NCBI GenBank assembly: GCA_016490735.1
Contig: JAEMWC010000368.1
Location: 172,501 to 236,500 of the forward strand
Source of the DNA: Pachyseris speciosa
Lineage: Eukaryota > Cnidaria > Anthozoa > Scleractinia > Pachyseridae
Reading direction: 5' to 3'
DNA length: 64,000 bases
Shown here: positions 28,478-38,272 of the stretch, in pieces
Layout of the letters: the number at the start of each line of letters is the position of its first letter
How positions within the stretch are numbered: position 1 is the stretch's first letter
The notes under the pieces: model-generated
What the model was told of the DNA's origin: nothing
Databases searched by the model: none
What the model saw: the letters and a program-made list of their open reading frames with translations, nothing else
Made by a program: the position numbers and the translations under genes

Positions 28478-29105
28478 ATGAAAATTCAAAATTATGATCC
28501 TGACGCCGCTGCCACATATGGTTTCAGGCAGGGTCATCCGGCCATGCCCGCCAACGTTTTCCGGATGTTGATCTGCAGGCCAAGCAATTCAGGCAAGACA
28601 AACATCCTGCTGCACATGCTCTACGAGCTGTTGGAGTTCGACAGTCTCTTTTCGAAAAACCTCCACCAACACAAGTATCAAGCGCTCTTGCGGGACTTTG
28701 CCGAAAACATTGACCCCGAGGTGGGTTACCAGGTCATCGAGGCCCGGCGACGAAATCGTTCCCCTTGAGGAGCTGCCGCCCAACAACCAAAAAATCGTCG
28801 TGTTCGACGACTTGGTTTGTGAAAAAAACCCAAACGACATCATCAACTATTTCATCAACGGCCGTCACAGAAACTGCAGTGTCATTTATTTCACCCAGAC
28901 CTATTACAAGGTCCCCATCTATATCCGGACAACTACAGCCATTTCTGTCTGTTCAGTTTCCTTCCAAGGGAAAACAAACGCATCGCCGACAAGCTGGGGA
29001 TGGACCCTGCCCTGCTGGACCGTGCCACTGACAAAAAGTTTTCCTTCTTTTACTTTGACAAACCGCAAAAGCTGATGAAAAAAGTTTCAACGAAACAATA
29101 TAATG
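28478..29105 (+). pseudogene. FtsK/HerA-type DNA packaging ATPase (A32-like), frameshifted
   Basis: The first frame (28478-28768) contains RMLICRPSNSGKTNILLHML, the Walker A region, in which the first glycine of the usual GxSxxGKT is Arg. It runs to YQVIEA. A second frame continues with EIVPLEELPPNNQKIVVFDD, where IVVFDD is Walker B, then INGRHRNCSVIYFTQTYYKV. A third frame gives the end (TDKKFSFFYFDKPQKL). At least two frame changes, near 28755 and 28960. Such ATPases pump the genome into preformed capsids in polintons and related viruses. It cannot be functional as it stands. Confidence 0.75.
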
Positions 29106-31615
29106 GGGTGGTTTTTCAAACGACTCAGGTTTTTCAGAAGACCCGGAGTGGCGGCTGGAGCTGCCGGCCCCCCTGTGCCACGAGGTTTGCGCGGAGCGAA
29201 GGGGAATACCGGACCACGAGGCCCAGAAGGTCCGCAGGGACCGCAAGGCCCTCATGGAGAAGAAGGCCCGCCCGGCCCAGCAGGTGCGCCAGGCCCAACG
29301 GGCCCGCAAGGGCCGAGAGGCGACCATGGGAATGTTGGGGCCAAAGGGGACAAAGGCATCAAAGGCAATGCCGGCCCCCACGGGCCAGAAGGACCGCGTG
29401 GCGTTCAAGGGGTCAGAGGGCGGCAAGGAGCACATGGCTCCAAGGCCTGCAGGGACCAACGGGCTCGGCGACAGGAGCTTTTCTGAAGCTCGATGGGAGC
29501 ACACCAATGACCAGCAACATGGACATGGGGGAGAATCTCATCACCAACATGGGTTACACCAAGAACATTCTCGATGCTATGAACAAAAGCCTGCTTGATT
29601 CGGAAATGACGCAGTGTTTGAAAGTGGACGGAGCCAACCCCGCGTGGGATGATTTGAATATGGACGGAAATGCCATCATCAATTTAAAAGACGCCGATTC
29701 CAGCACGCCTGTTGGCACCGCCGTCAACAAAAAATATTTCGATGATGGTCTGCAAACCAAAATTGACGCAGTTGCGCAACAAGACTTGAACATGAACAAC
29801 AACGCGATCGTGAATCTTGCTTCTCCGGAAAGCGCGGCAGACGCGGCAACCAAACACTATGTTGATGAGTATTTCCTCCGAAATCAAATCAAATCAGATC
29901 AAATCAATTATTTAAGCTCGATAATGTGAGGAGTGGTTGCCCATTCTCCCGAGCCAGGGCCTCATGTAATAAACGTTCGAACGTTCCGGATCGAATTGGA
30001 ATTTAGAAGTGTTTGTTTTTGTGGAGAGGGGAAAACCGGAGTACCCGGAGAAAAACCTCTCGGAGCAGAGTAGAGAACCAACAACAAACTCAACCCACTT
30101 ATGACACCGACTCCGGAAATCGAATCTGGGCCACATTGGTGGAAGGCGAGTGCTCTCACCACTACGCCAACCCTGCTTCCCTGAAGAGAAGAGACGGAAC
30201 AGAGCCAATGTACGGAGCCCTGGACATGGGCTCGCAAAGGATCACCTCTTTGCACGACCCAACCACCCCCGATGACGCGGCGTCAAAACATTTACGTGGA
30301 TAATTCCTTGAATGACTTCTTGAAAAAGGATGGCAGTCAAGCAATGACAGCCGATCTCAACATGGGGCCCCACAAAATCACCGCTCTCGAAAAGCCGGTC
30401 GACGAAACGGACGCGGCAACGAAGGATTATGTGGATCATTCCCACCTCTCAGTCCGGCAGGCCAAAAAATCAATTAGCCTTCCTCATGGACGATGACGAC
30501 GAGTCCTCGTCCGAAAACAACATTGCGATGCCCGGGATGGTCAACTTCGCCGCCTCCCCACACGGGGTCAACAAAAACGCATAAGAATTCACTCTCGTCA
30601 AAGACGCGGGCAGCGATGATTACCGCTCGCGGATCGGCTTCAACCTCAATCCTCTTGCTTTGGGGTATTACATACTCGTGGTTGAGTACTTTCCGCCTGA
30701 AATGAAAAACGTGTCCGTGAGGGCGAGCGCCACCGTCGCTTCCATCAAGAGCCAAACCACGCGAACATTCAGTGGCTACACGAAAACCCTCATTCACTTG
30801 CACCACTGGAGTACCAACACCCCCAACTACATTTATTTGGACCTGTACTGCAGAACTTCTGGCTCAACCACGGGCCACCTCGTTGTTTATGGGGTAGCTG
30901 ACACTTTTCCAGCGTTGACACGGGTGTCTGTGACACGGTTTGGACTGTGGAAAGTGGGAAAGTGGAAATGCAAACCGATTTGGACATGAACGGTCATCTT
31001 CTGTTGAAACCCAAATTGGGGGGTGATTTGCATTTGAATTACAAAAAAGTTCATAGCAACGGCCTGGATTTGTTCCGCGCCGGCGTCACCGGAATGACAA
31101 TGGAGACCGCCTTGGACCTGGGTGGGTGGTCCCATTATCAACCGAAACTGGTCAATTATTTGGATTTGGACGGGAACTTCGTGAAAGGTGGGCGCGCAAC
31201 GTTGTTTGGTGGAACCAACGGGCAGATTATGTTACAGAGTGACCTGAACCTGAATGGACGATACGTGGTCAATGGAAATGCGTCATTGTTTAGTGGAACA
31301 AACGGGCAGATGACGTTGCAGAGTGACGTGAATATGAACACTTATTTGATTCATGAACCAAAATTGGGTGGAAATTTGAATTTGAATAACAAATCAGTTT
31401 ACAACAACGACACCCTTTTGTTCAGATACAGCGATGGAGTCATCCACTTCTCAAAACCTGTGTACTGGCCAGGTATAGTTTATCAAGAAGACAGCCCTGT
31501 TGTCTTTGGGGTTGCTAACAAAGATAAATGGGTTGATATACCCCTGCGGGGGCCAAGAGTGCCATTGCGCCTTTTTAATACCATTCAAGCAAGTTTGCAA
31601 TTAGACCACCAATGA
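29103..31615 (+). pseudogene. Collagen-like plus fibre-type protein, interrupted
   Basis: It starts at the ATG at 29103 overlapping the ATPase end. After a short basic N-terminus come about 30 Gly-X-Y triplets (29180-29450, for example GPRGPEGPQGPQGPHGEEG). A change of frame follows, then repeats of the type LNMDGNAIINLKDADSSTP and DAATKHYVDEYF, which resemble phage and viral fibre shaft repeats. A SINE (29879-30183) splits the shaft, which resumes at MYGALDMGSQRITSLHDPTT. More breaks occur near 30290, 30480-30500 and 30950. The last frame (30947-31615) has LDMNGHLLLKPKLGGDLHLN-type repeats. A host-binding fibre role is inferred from architecture. Confidence 0.65.
29879..30183 (-). mobile_element. 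tRNA-derived SINE inserted in the fibre gene
   Basis: On the minus strand it has a tRNA-like head with a box A-like GGCGTAGTGGTGAGAGCACT and a box B-like TTCGATTTCC, and the body CTCTCCGGGTACTCCGG seen in the copies at 36134-36296 and 50985-51186. The 3' tail is (GATTT)n, read on the plus strand as AAATCAAATC at 29879-29905. Confidence 0.7.
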
Positions 31616-31642
31616 AATCATAACATAACTTTTGAGCTTTTC

Positions 31643-31825
31643 TTGAAAGATGACCAAAATCGCACTATTGCTAATCCCTCCAAAACAGAGAGTGGGTATT
31701 TTGTAGTTATGTTTCTTACCCCTGGGTGCATAGTTACAAGGGCCACTGCCTCAATTTCATGCCGCGCGAAAGGTCTCCCAAATAATCAGCCGGCGCAGGC
31801 AAGATTTATTCTTTCGACGGAATGA
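31643..31825 (+). CDS. Short ORF after the fibre gene
   Basis: 60 codons, MKDDQNRTIANPSKTESGYF and following. It has no recognised family. It may be a displaced C-terminal part of the fibre protein or a separate small gene; its upstream codons read on from the same strand without a stop for a few residues. Weak support. Confidence 0.25.
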   Translation: MKDDQNRTIANPSKTESGYFVVMFLTPGCIVTRATASISCRAKGLPNNQPAQARFILSTE

Positions 31826-31847
31826 AAATTCACCCTTTGATATAACC

Positions 31848-32260
31848 ATGTGGTTGGTCAGGAGGAAACCTCGGCCTTCTCCCGTCAACATCTTCAATTT
31901 CAACAACATCGACCCGACCCTTCCAAGGGACGCCGTCGAAATGTTGAAAAAGCTTTACGCTTTTTATCACAAAAAACATTGGGGCTACGACAAGCTCTTT
32001 CGCGCCTTTCAACGAAAAAATCTGGTTTGCATTGTTGTCGAGGGGAAGTTCGTCATCTCGTCTGCGGTTGCGAAAGGGTATCACCCTGAATCCAGTCGTC
32101 ATCTGCGTTTTGACGGGTAGGGCTTGGTGTCAAAGCTGTTGCCAGCTTCAAAAAATACGACAAAAAAGCGGAGAAGGCCAACTTCGCCAGGGTTGAATAC
32201 AAGAAAATCTTTATATTACGAAAGGTGTTCGTGGATGCCCACGATCAAACACCACAACAC
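31848..32260 (+). pseudogene. Small conserved hypothetical protein of the virus-like element, frameshifted
   Basis: The first frame (31848-32120) gives NFNNIDPTLPRDAVEMLKKL and YAFYHKKHWGYDKLF. Other frames continue with KGITLNPVVICVLTG and VASFKKYDKKAEKANFARV, so two shifts lie near 32040 and 32120. Proteins with this start occur next to fibre and ATPase genes in cnidarian copies of such elements; their middle part is usually hydrophobic. The coding is cut by the PLE insertion at 32262. Confidence 0.4.
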
Positions 32261-32261
32261 G

Positions 32262-33055
32262 AAAATTTGGTTTATCAACGGAGTTGATAATGTAAATTGA
32301 CCACCGTGCAGGGATATGATTAGCTGACGTTTCGAGCGTTAGCCCTTCGTCGGAGCGAATCGAGGAATTGTGGGTTGTGTATGGTTTATATACAGAAAAT
32401 GGAGCTACGCTATTGGTGGTAACATGGTAACGTGAAAAACAGGAATAAATTAATTGAATGAAAAGCGCTCGTTGATACCGTGGGGATTAAGAGTGCCAAT
32501 TTGAAAGATCAGTTTTTGCTCGAGATTTTTACGGCTTTCCGTGGTACCTTGATGTAGGGAAAGGCCGGAGATTGACATGTGTTGTTTGGAATGGTTAGGG
32601 AGATTAAAATGCCGAGCGACAGGTTTGGATGCGTCTTTGTCATCTTTCTCAACATCACGAAGATGTTCTCGGAATCGGTCACCCAGTCGTCTTCCTGTTT
32701 CACCGATGTATAACTTTTTACATAATGTGCAGGTTATGCAATAGATAACATTTGCGGAGGTACACGTGAAACGATCAGTGATCTTAACAGATCGCTTAGG
32801 GCCCGATATTTTGTCAGTGTTTTGAATGAAAGGACAAGTTTTGCATCGCGAGCGCGCGCATTTAAAAGTGCCAGGTTGTTCAGTTGTTTTGAAAGCGCTT
32901 TTAACTAGAAAGTTACCTACATTTTTGTCGCGTTTGAATGAAATCAGTGGTGGTTCCGAAAAGATTCTAGCAGTTTCTGGATCATTTTGCAGTATCTTAA
33001 AGTTATTTAGAATGATGGCTTTAACTGGGTTATTATGCGGGTGAAATGTGAGGGC
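32262..33055 (-). mobile_element. Penelope-like element 3' fragment (GIY-YIG endonuclease and terminal repeat)
   Basis: From about 33055 down to 32450 the frame matches the C-terminal 200 residues of the full PLE at 57485-60482 almost exactly ([20 protein letters not shown] to NPHGINERFSFN). It includes the Cys cluster ([11 protein letters not shown]) and the GIY-YIG motif region ([19 protein letters not shown]). 32262-32450 is the terminal region with a hammerhead-like core. The element is 5'-truncated and fused in frame to the polymerase exonuclease region, with the polymerase palm missing beyond it. Confidence 0.85.
32323..32357 (-). ncRNA. Degenerate hammerhead ribozyme-like motif
   Basis: Minus strand CCGACGA, AGGGCTAACGCTCGAAAC, GTCAGC. 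The first box has C in place of the essential U of CUGANGA, so cleavage is doubtful. Identical core to the one at 60285-60319. Confidence 0.35.
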
Positions 33056-34725
33056 GTCGTAATCTGTTCCGGGCCCGAGATAATTGATGATGTCGAGGAA
33101 TATCATTCCTGGCGTTCTGATGTACATAATTTTATTGGCTGATTGTTTTGCGACGTGGATGTCCCCTTCTGCAAAGGTCATTTCCCCCACGAAATACCTT
33201 TTTATCATGTTGATATCGTATTTTCCGCTGTTGAAACCGAGCACGGGAACTTGGTGACAGCAGTCGAATAGTTTTTGCGCGCACTTTTGGGCAGGTATTT
33301 CATGTCATCGGGGAGGAAAGTTTGGGTGACGTTTTCTCTGATTCTTTTTGCTCTGTCTTCCAACTCTTCCACAGTGCCGCGATGAGCTTTTCTGCATCTC
33401 TTTCCTGAATGTGAGTGATATGTTCTTGGAAGTTGTCTCCGATTGAAACCGAAATTGGTGTGTGTGCATTGACGAAACGGAGATCTGTTGTTGCATGCAT
33501 TTGTTCTTTGTGATTCATTGTCGCTTCGAAATCGAAGAAGATAAAGAATGGGTAATTCGGTTTTTTGTATTCAGGCATTTGCAGTGGTTGATGAACTGGT
33601 GGAGCCCAATCTGGATCGTTTTCCCATTCTTCATACATTTCAGGTGGTGGTTGTGTCTCTGCGTCAAAATCACATTCCCACTTTTCTATCACTTGGAAAT
33701 CTTGTTCTTTCAGTTTGGCTGTGATTTTTTGCGTTTCTTCGAAAAGCTGTCTCGGTGTTTTCGCTTTCTTGGTTAGTGTGTCAAACCTAAAACGGTTGCA
33801 GTATGGACAGCCATGGTAAAAGCACCCGTGGAACTGGAAAATCTTTTTGTGTTCCAAATTGAACCCGTCAGCAGGATACCCAGCCACATATCTTTCACCC
33901 CCATGCCCACACATTTGATGGTGAATATGGATTCCTCTTTCTTTCATCTCTTTTTCGATCCAGATAACGGCTTTGGAAAAAGTCTTGGGGAAGGGAATGA
34001 AAGCGGAATTTGGCAGTTGTGTTGGTTTGTTGGGACAGTTAAGTTTTGTTTTCCCTTCGGCACATGTTTTTTGAATGTCTTTAAAGATGGGTACTTTGTG
34101 TGAAACGCGCGCCACAAACCCCACATGCGTAATTTTTGATCAGTGTTTCAATTTTCGTTATAAGAAACGCATGCCCTTCATACATCCCCAGCGTCAGGAT
34201 TGTTTTCATTTGGTCACATGGTCTTCTTCTCAGATGCCAAACAACCTCTTCATCTTGTTTTTCAGGTTCAAACACCCTGATTCCGACCAGGTCTGTCACG
34301 GGGCGGTCTTGGTTCAAAAACTCTTCCACTTCCCTCAACTGTTCCAAAGAAATGGGCGGACAATCTTTTGCCTTGTCAGTTTTAAAAAGCCTTTTTGCAA
34401 GTTGTTGTGCTTCTCTTGTGCAACGATCAATTCGCGCCCCATTGGAAATGGCAATACAACGCCACACACAAAAGTTGTCTTCATACCCATCCACTGACAC
34501 CATTGCGCGGCTGTGGGGTAGATTACTCAACCATTCAGGACGATTTCGTTTACCCAACAAAGGTTCTCTGTCATACATCACTTTCAAATCAACGGTTTTA
34601 AATTCCACAAACCGCCATTTTGTGTTTGGCATGAGGAGAGGTTCGCTTTCTCTTTCCCCCTCTCTTTCCCTTTGCCAGGCCTTTGCGTCACGAATTCTTT
34701 GAAAGAGTGGCGAGGTACGATCCAT
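33056..34725 (-). pseudogene. Protein-primed DNA polymerase B, N-terminal and exonuclease part only
   Basis: The start is the ATG at 34725 with TATATA six bases upstream. The first frame (34081-34725) has VDGYEDNFCVWRCIAISNGA and RCTREAQQLAKRLF and ends in a zinc-finger-like CGVCGARFTQSTHL. The next frame (33300-34124) has HHQMCGHGGERYVAGYPADG, HGCFYHGCPYC and the exonuclease motif FFIFFDFEATM. The third (to 33244 and below) has VLGFNSGKYDINMIKRYF-type sequence. Frames change near 34100 and 33270. The palm and thumb are absent because a PLE fragment joins at about 33055. Intact versions copy polinton and adenovirus-type genomes from a terminal protein. Confidence 0.75.
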
Positions 34726-34730
34726 GTGGT

Positions 34731-34737
34731 ATATATT
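34731..34737 (-). promoter_or_regulatory. TATA box before the polymerase gene
   Basis: GCAATATATACCACATGG on the minus strand: the TATATA box ends six bases before the ATG at 34725. It resembles GCAATATACTGCATG before the basic-protein gene. Confidence 0.45.
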
Positions 34738-34807
34738 GCTCGATTTGTGCCTAGCCTTGGGCCCGTTCCTGTTCTTCAGGTTTCAGCTCTAGTTTATAAG
34801 AATAATT

Positions 34808-35101
34808 CTAAACCAGGCGAAATGCCCGCTCAGCGTTTTCGCTTATTGCTGCGGTCAGTTTGTTTGTTAAATCGTCGGCAAGCCCGGCAGTTGCTTGCCA
34901 AACTGTGAGAGCCTTTCTCCCTCGCCCCTTTTCGAATCCATCATAACGCAAAATTGATGGGTCGCGGGCCCAAGGAACTGGTTCTTGTGTTTTCAGAACT
35001 GTCGCCCGCCCAGCCATACCCCTATTATTAGCGGGAAAATTTCTTGCGCCGGCAACAATATTATTTGCTGCTGGTTGAAGGTTTTCACCGTTGGGCGCCA
35101 T
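34808..35101 (-). CDS. Small hypothetical protein at the right end of the virus-like element
   Basis: 97 codons from the ATG at 35101, preceded by GTATGAGCG, similar to the GTATACTGCG before the capsid-like gene. The N-terminal half is Asn/Ala-rich with RNFPANNRGMAGRATV; the C-terminal half has EPVPWARDPSILRYDGFEKG and a helical tail. The frame is open. I recognise no family. It is the last element gene before unrelated repeats begin. Confidence 0.4.
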   Translation of the reverse strand: MAPNGENLQPAANNIVAGARNFPANNRGMAGRATVLKTQEPVPWARDPSILRYDGFEKGRGRKALTVWQATAGLADDLTNKLTAAISENAERAFRLV

Positions 35102-35212
35102 CGCTCATACCCCCACCCCCCTTCTCTCTAATAGACCGCCTTCGTGGTGTGTTGCGCGGCGTTAACGCATTGCTGGCCTCTTTTACCTGCTTATTCTGCC
35201 TCTTTTCACTTG

Positions 35213-35395
35213 AGTAGTATTATTGGGACCAAATCAAATACCGTTTTGAGTGGGGACCTTATTTTGAAGAATTAAGGCTCCCAACTTCAACTTCCGACTG
35301 GAAGGAGGAAGTTTAAGTTAGGGGGCTTAATTCTTTAAAATAAGGTCCCCACGAAAGAACGGTATTTGTTTGGTCCCAATAATACTACTCACCTA
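35213..35395. mobile_element. Foldback MITE of about 183 bp
   Basis: GAGTAGTATTATTGGGACCA on the left is mirrored by TGGTCCCAATAATACTACTC on the right. The arms continue through the TGGGGACCTTATTTT block to a short loop near 35300. No coding. Confidence 0.85.
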
Positions 35396-35921
35396 AACTT
35401 TGCACATCCTTTAAAAGGACTGCTAGTGGTCTGAATTACTATTTACTTCTTATGACCTTCTGGGGTATGTTTCTTTTCTAAGTGTTCCGAGAGATTCTCA
35501 CTTGGGAGTTTATCAAGCAATTGCAACAACTTGTAATTCCGAACTGAATGCGCTGGATTTCATTGACGCTCACCTCATCTCATGGCTTTGTTTTAATTCC
35601 GATTTACACTGTAGCAAAGGAGCACGCTAATATCTCCGTATATGTTGCATACGCAGTCGTACAGTCTTAAGTTCCCTCAGTACTCTTTGCGATCAGTGTG
35701 TGGGTTCGTTCACGTCCCCTTCTCCGTAATAGCCTAATTTAGCAATAGAACGGGAACGTCATTTGAGGACGCGAGAGCTCGCGGAAGGCGCGCAGAAACG
35801 ACTGAACACGACTTCCGGTGCTCAATTTGCCGTTCTGCCATTGGTCAAGTCGGTTTTTAGATCTGAGCGGTAGCTGATCCTAGCTGCTAGGGTTATTCTG
35901 CAAGCCAACTGCGAGGTAAAT

Positions 35922-35953
<32 letters not shown>

Positions 35954-36133
35954 CCAGCTATCATTAACAATAATAATAATAACTGTCTGAGCTAATCGTG
36001 CTCGCAAATACAGCAAGGACGCAGCTCAACAAGGTCGAACCGAAAGCATACAAGGCGCCTCTGGCAGCCGCTAGACGGTCCATGTATGACCTTGGAGCAC
36101 AGCCTACAGCCAGTTCGAATAAGCTGTATGCTG
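35396..36133. other. No gene seen
   Basis: Unique sequence with no convincing reading frame, splice pattern or repeat. Confidence 0.4.
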
Positions 36134-36296
36134 GTTTTTGCTGAGGGAGGAAAACCGGAGTACCCGGAGAAAAACCCTCGGAGCAGGGTCGAGAACCAAC
36201 ACAAACTCAGCCCACTTATGGCGTTACCGGGAATCGAACCCGGGGCCACATTGGTGGTAGGCGAGTGCTCTCACCACTACGCCATCCCTGCTCCCC
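36134..36296 (-). mobile_element. tRNA-derived SINE
   Basis: On the minus strand: GGGGAGCAGGGATGGCGTAG, then GTGGTGAGAGCACTCGCC (box A region), GGGTTCGATTCCCGGTAACG (box B), followed by the shared body with CTCCGGGTACTCCGGTTTTC. Same family as 29879-30183, 50772-50935 and 50985-51186. Confidence 0.75.
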
Positions 36297-36299
36297 ACT

Positions 36300-36515
36300 A
36301 AGAAGAAAGCATAAAGCTATAATGATGTTTAAGTCCCTAAATGGGTTGGCCCCAATGTACTTGCATGATTTATTCAGTGAGCGACACCCAGACTATGACT
36401 TGCGTGATTCTTTCCGTAAGTTAAACTTACCCAAGTCGCGTACTATTTGAAACGTAGTTTTAGCTATAGCGGTGCCTTACTGTGGAATTCTCTTCCTGGA
36501 AGTATTAGGGCGACC

Positions 36516-36547
<32 letters not shown>

Positions 36548-36563
36548 CTGCGCACTTGAAACA

Positions 36564-36594
<31 letters not shown>

Positions 36595-36684
36595 CTTTTA
36601 ATAGTTATTTTAAGTTTTGCAAATGATTGTAATTAAAATACTATTGTTATTACTGAAGATTTTTAACCGAGTTTAAATAAAGAA
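36300..36684 (+). pseudogene. LINE 3' end (CR1/L2-like), 5'-truncated
   Basis: The plus frame gives KHKAIMMFKSLNGLAPMYLH and DLRDSFRKLNLPKSRT, then, after a frame change near 36448, SFSYSGALLWNSLPGSIRAT. This is the conserved C-terminal tail of cnidarian CR1/L2-type RT proteins. AATAAA at about 36676 is followed by a trinucleotide tail. Confidence 0.7.
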
Positions 36685-36865
36685 CCACCACCACCACTAC
36701 TACTGCTACTACTACTGCTACTACTACTGCTGCTACTGCTACTAACTACTGCTACTACTACTACTACCTACTGCTACTGCTACTGCTGCTACTACTACTA
36801 CTGCTACTACTACTAACTACTGCTACTGCTACTACTGCTACTACTACTACTACTACTACTACTAC
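36685..36865 (+). repeat. (CTA/CTG)n trinucleotide tail of the LINE
   Basis: ACCACCACCACTACTACTGC with irregular CTACTACTACTG repeats. It follows the LINE 3' end directly and is probably its microsatellite tail, later expanded. Confidence 0.8.
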
Positions 36866-37004
36866 GACGCTGTCTTTGCTAAATCTGTCTGAAGGAGATA
36901 AGGACAACGAATTAACGTCACTGGCCAATAACGCGACCATCTGAACTGAAGCAGCTGCTGGCCACACGGCCAGCATCATCTTACCAGTAATTTTAAGACC
37001 CTGG

Positions 37005-37085
37005 TCATGGGTCCGGTTTGGAGTTTGAGCCTGCGACCCTCCGCTCAGCAGTCCGGTGCTCTACCAACTGAGCCAACCGGGCAGC
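37005..37085 (-). mobile_element. tRNA-like SINE head
   Basis: On the minus strand: GCCCGGTTGGCTCAGTTGGT then AGAGCACCGGACTGCTGAGC and a box B-like GGCTCAAACTCC. The D-arm, anticodon and T-arm positions are tRNA-like but the acceptor stem does not close, so it is a SINE head rather than a gene. Confidence 0.55.
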
Positions 37086-37364
37086 GGTTATATTACACCA
37101 ATCTACTAGTTGAATTTATTGAGATGACGTTTCCTGATAGCAGATATAAATTATACTACATCCAGAAAATCCAATGAAATCATCTGAATGCTACTTCTAT
37201 AACGGAACCTTCAACTAGCCGCTGTACTGTAAAGGCGGTATCAGCAAAGGCAATAACAAATGAAATATGAATACAAACTGATCATTGTAAAGCAGCATGA
37301 TTGTAGAAATCTACTTTTCAGTATTGTTGCTAAAAGAAGACGTACCATTTTTTGGAGAATCCTG

Positions 37365-37601
37365 GGCCCGGTTGTTCGAAAGCCGATTATCTTAATCCTG
37401 GATTAGCGTAAACTTTGTTTGCAATTTTTAACTTTTGGATCCAAATTTCTTTTGCTGCTTTTTGCTTTTCAGGATTGAAGTTCTCTAATCTAAACTTTTG
37501 CAGAATATCAGCGTTGAACAACGTCTGTGGTTAGACAAATAAACTCCTTGGTTAAGTTTTAATCTTGGATTAGGGTTAATCGGCTTTCGAACAACCGGGC
37601 C
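37365..37601. mobile_element. MITE with about 40-bp inverted ends
   Basis: GGCCCGGTTGTTCGAAAGCC at the left is mirrored by GGCTTTCGAACAACCGGGCC at the right; pairing continues through GATTA and GGATTAG. CTG is present on both sides (37362-37364 and 37602-37604). Length 237 bp, non-coding. Confidence 0.8.
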
Positions 37602-38099
37602 CTGAGATGCCGTCCTGTATTATTTTTGTATTACTTTGTTTAATTTTCGGTTATATGACTTGGATGATGCTTCGAAAACAAAACTAATCGTTGCAGTCTG
37701 TTTAAAGTTCAAGATTTAATATATACATGGATTATTTGCGTTTACAACCATTGTAACGAATTTCTATCATGATCATGCCACTGGCATAAATAAAAGCTAA
37801 CAGAACTAACTATATATAATCACAATTGCCTTTCTACAGTGGTTAAAAATGCTGTCATTGGAGGCTGTACAAAACAACCAAAACACGTAAAGTAGCTTTT
37901 CACGGCCCCGGTATGTTTGGCTGTGGATATGCTTGAGGTCCTGGCCAAACTGCAAAGATTGAACAGTTTCTCCATTACTGCCGATGGTTTGACTTGTTGT
38001 CATTTAGAGCGACTCTACGTCCGAGCTCGTTGACTATGTGTAAATAGAGCGATTTCTGTTGGCTGTCGTTAAACCTGAAACCGAATTGGTGATCTCCTG

Positions 38100-38272
38100 T
38101 GGCCAATCACAAAAAGGGTACAATATGAACTAAACCAATATCACAAAAAGGGTATTATATGAAGTAAACCAATCACACAAAGGGTATTATATAAAGTAAA
38201 CCAATCACACAAAGGGTATTATATGAAGCAACCAATCACAAAAAGGGTATTACGTGAAGCAACCAATCAGAA
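38100..38272 (+). repeat. Minisatellite of about 37 bp carrying CCAAT
   Basis: Five imperfect units of the type CCAATCACACAAAGGGTATT followed by ATATGAAGTAAA. Each unit has a CCAAT pentamer. Confidence 0.75.

Larger units (their letters stand above)
25458..35101. mobile_element. Degraded polinton/adintovirus-like integrated element
   Basis: A cluster of virus-type genes: minus-strand capsid-like fragments (25458-26205), basic protein (26230-26568), second structural protein (26585-27355) and acidic ORF (27357-27932). Plus-strand genes are a packaging ATPase (28478-29105), a collagen/fibre protein (29103-31615) and a small conserved ORF (31848-32260). Minus-strand genes at the right are the N-terminal and exonuclease part of a family B DNA polymerase (33056-34725) and a small ORF (34808-35101). 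No integrase, cysteine protease or terminal inverted repeats were found. Almost every gene carries a frameshift or truncation, so it is a fossil. Polinton-like assignment rests on gene content. Confidence 0.75.

Noticed and set aside
37806..38003. Minus-strand ORF beginning MTTSQTIGSNGETVQ
   Set aside because: No family, no clear splice sites and no supporting homology; only its position near the CCAAT array is suggestive.
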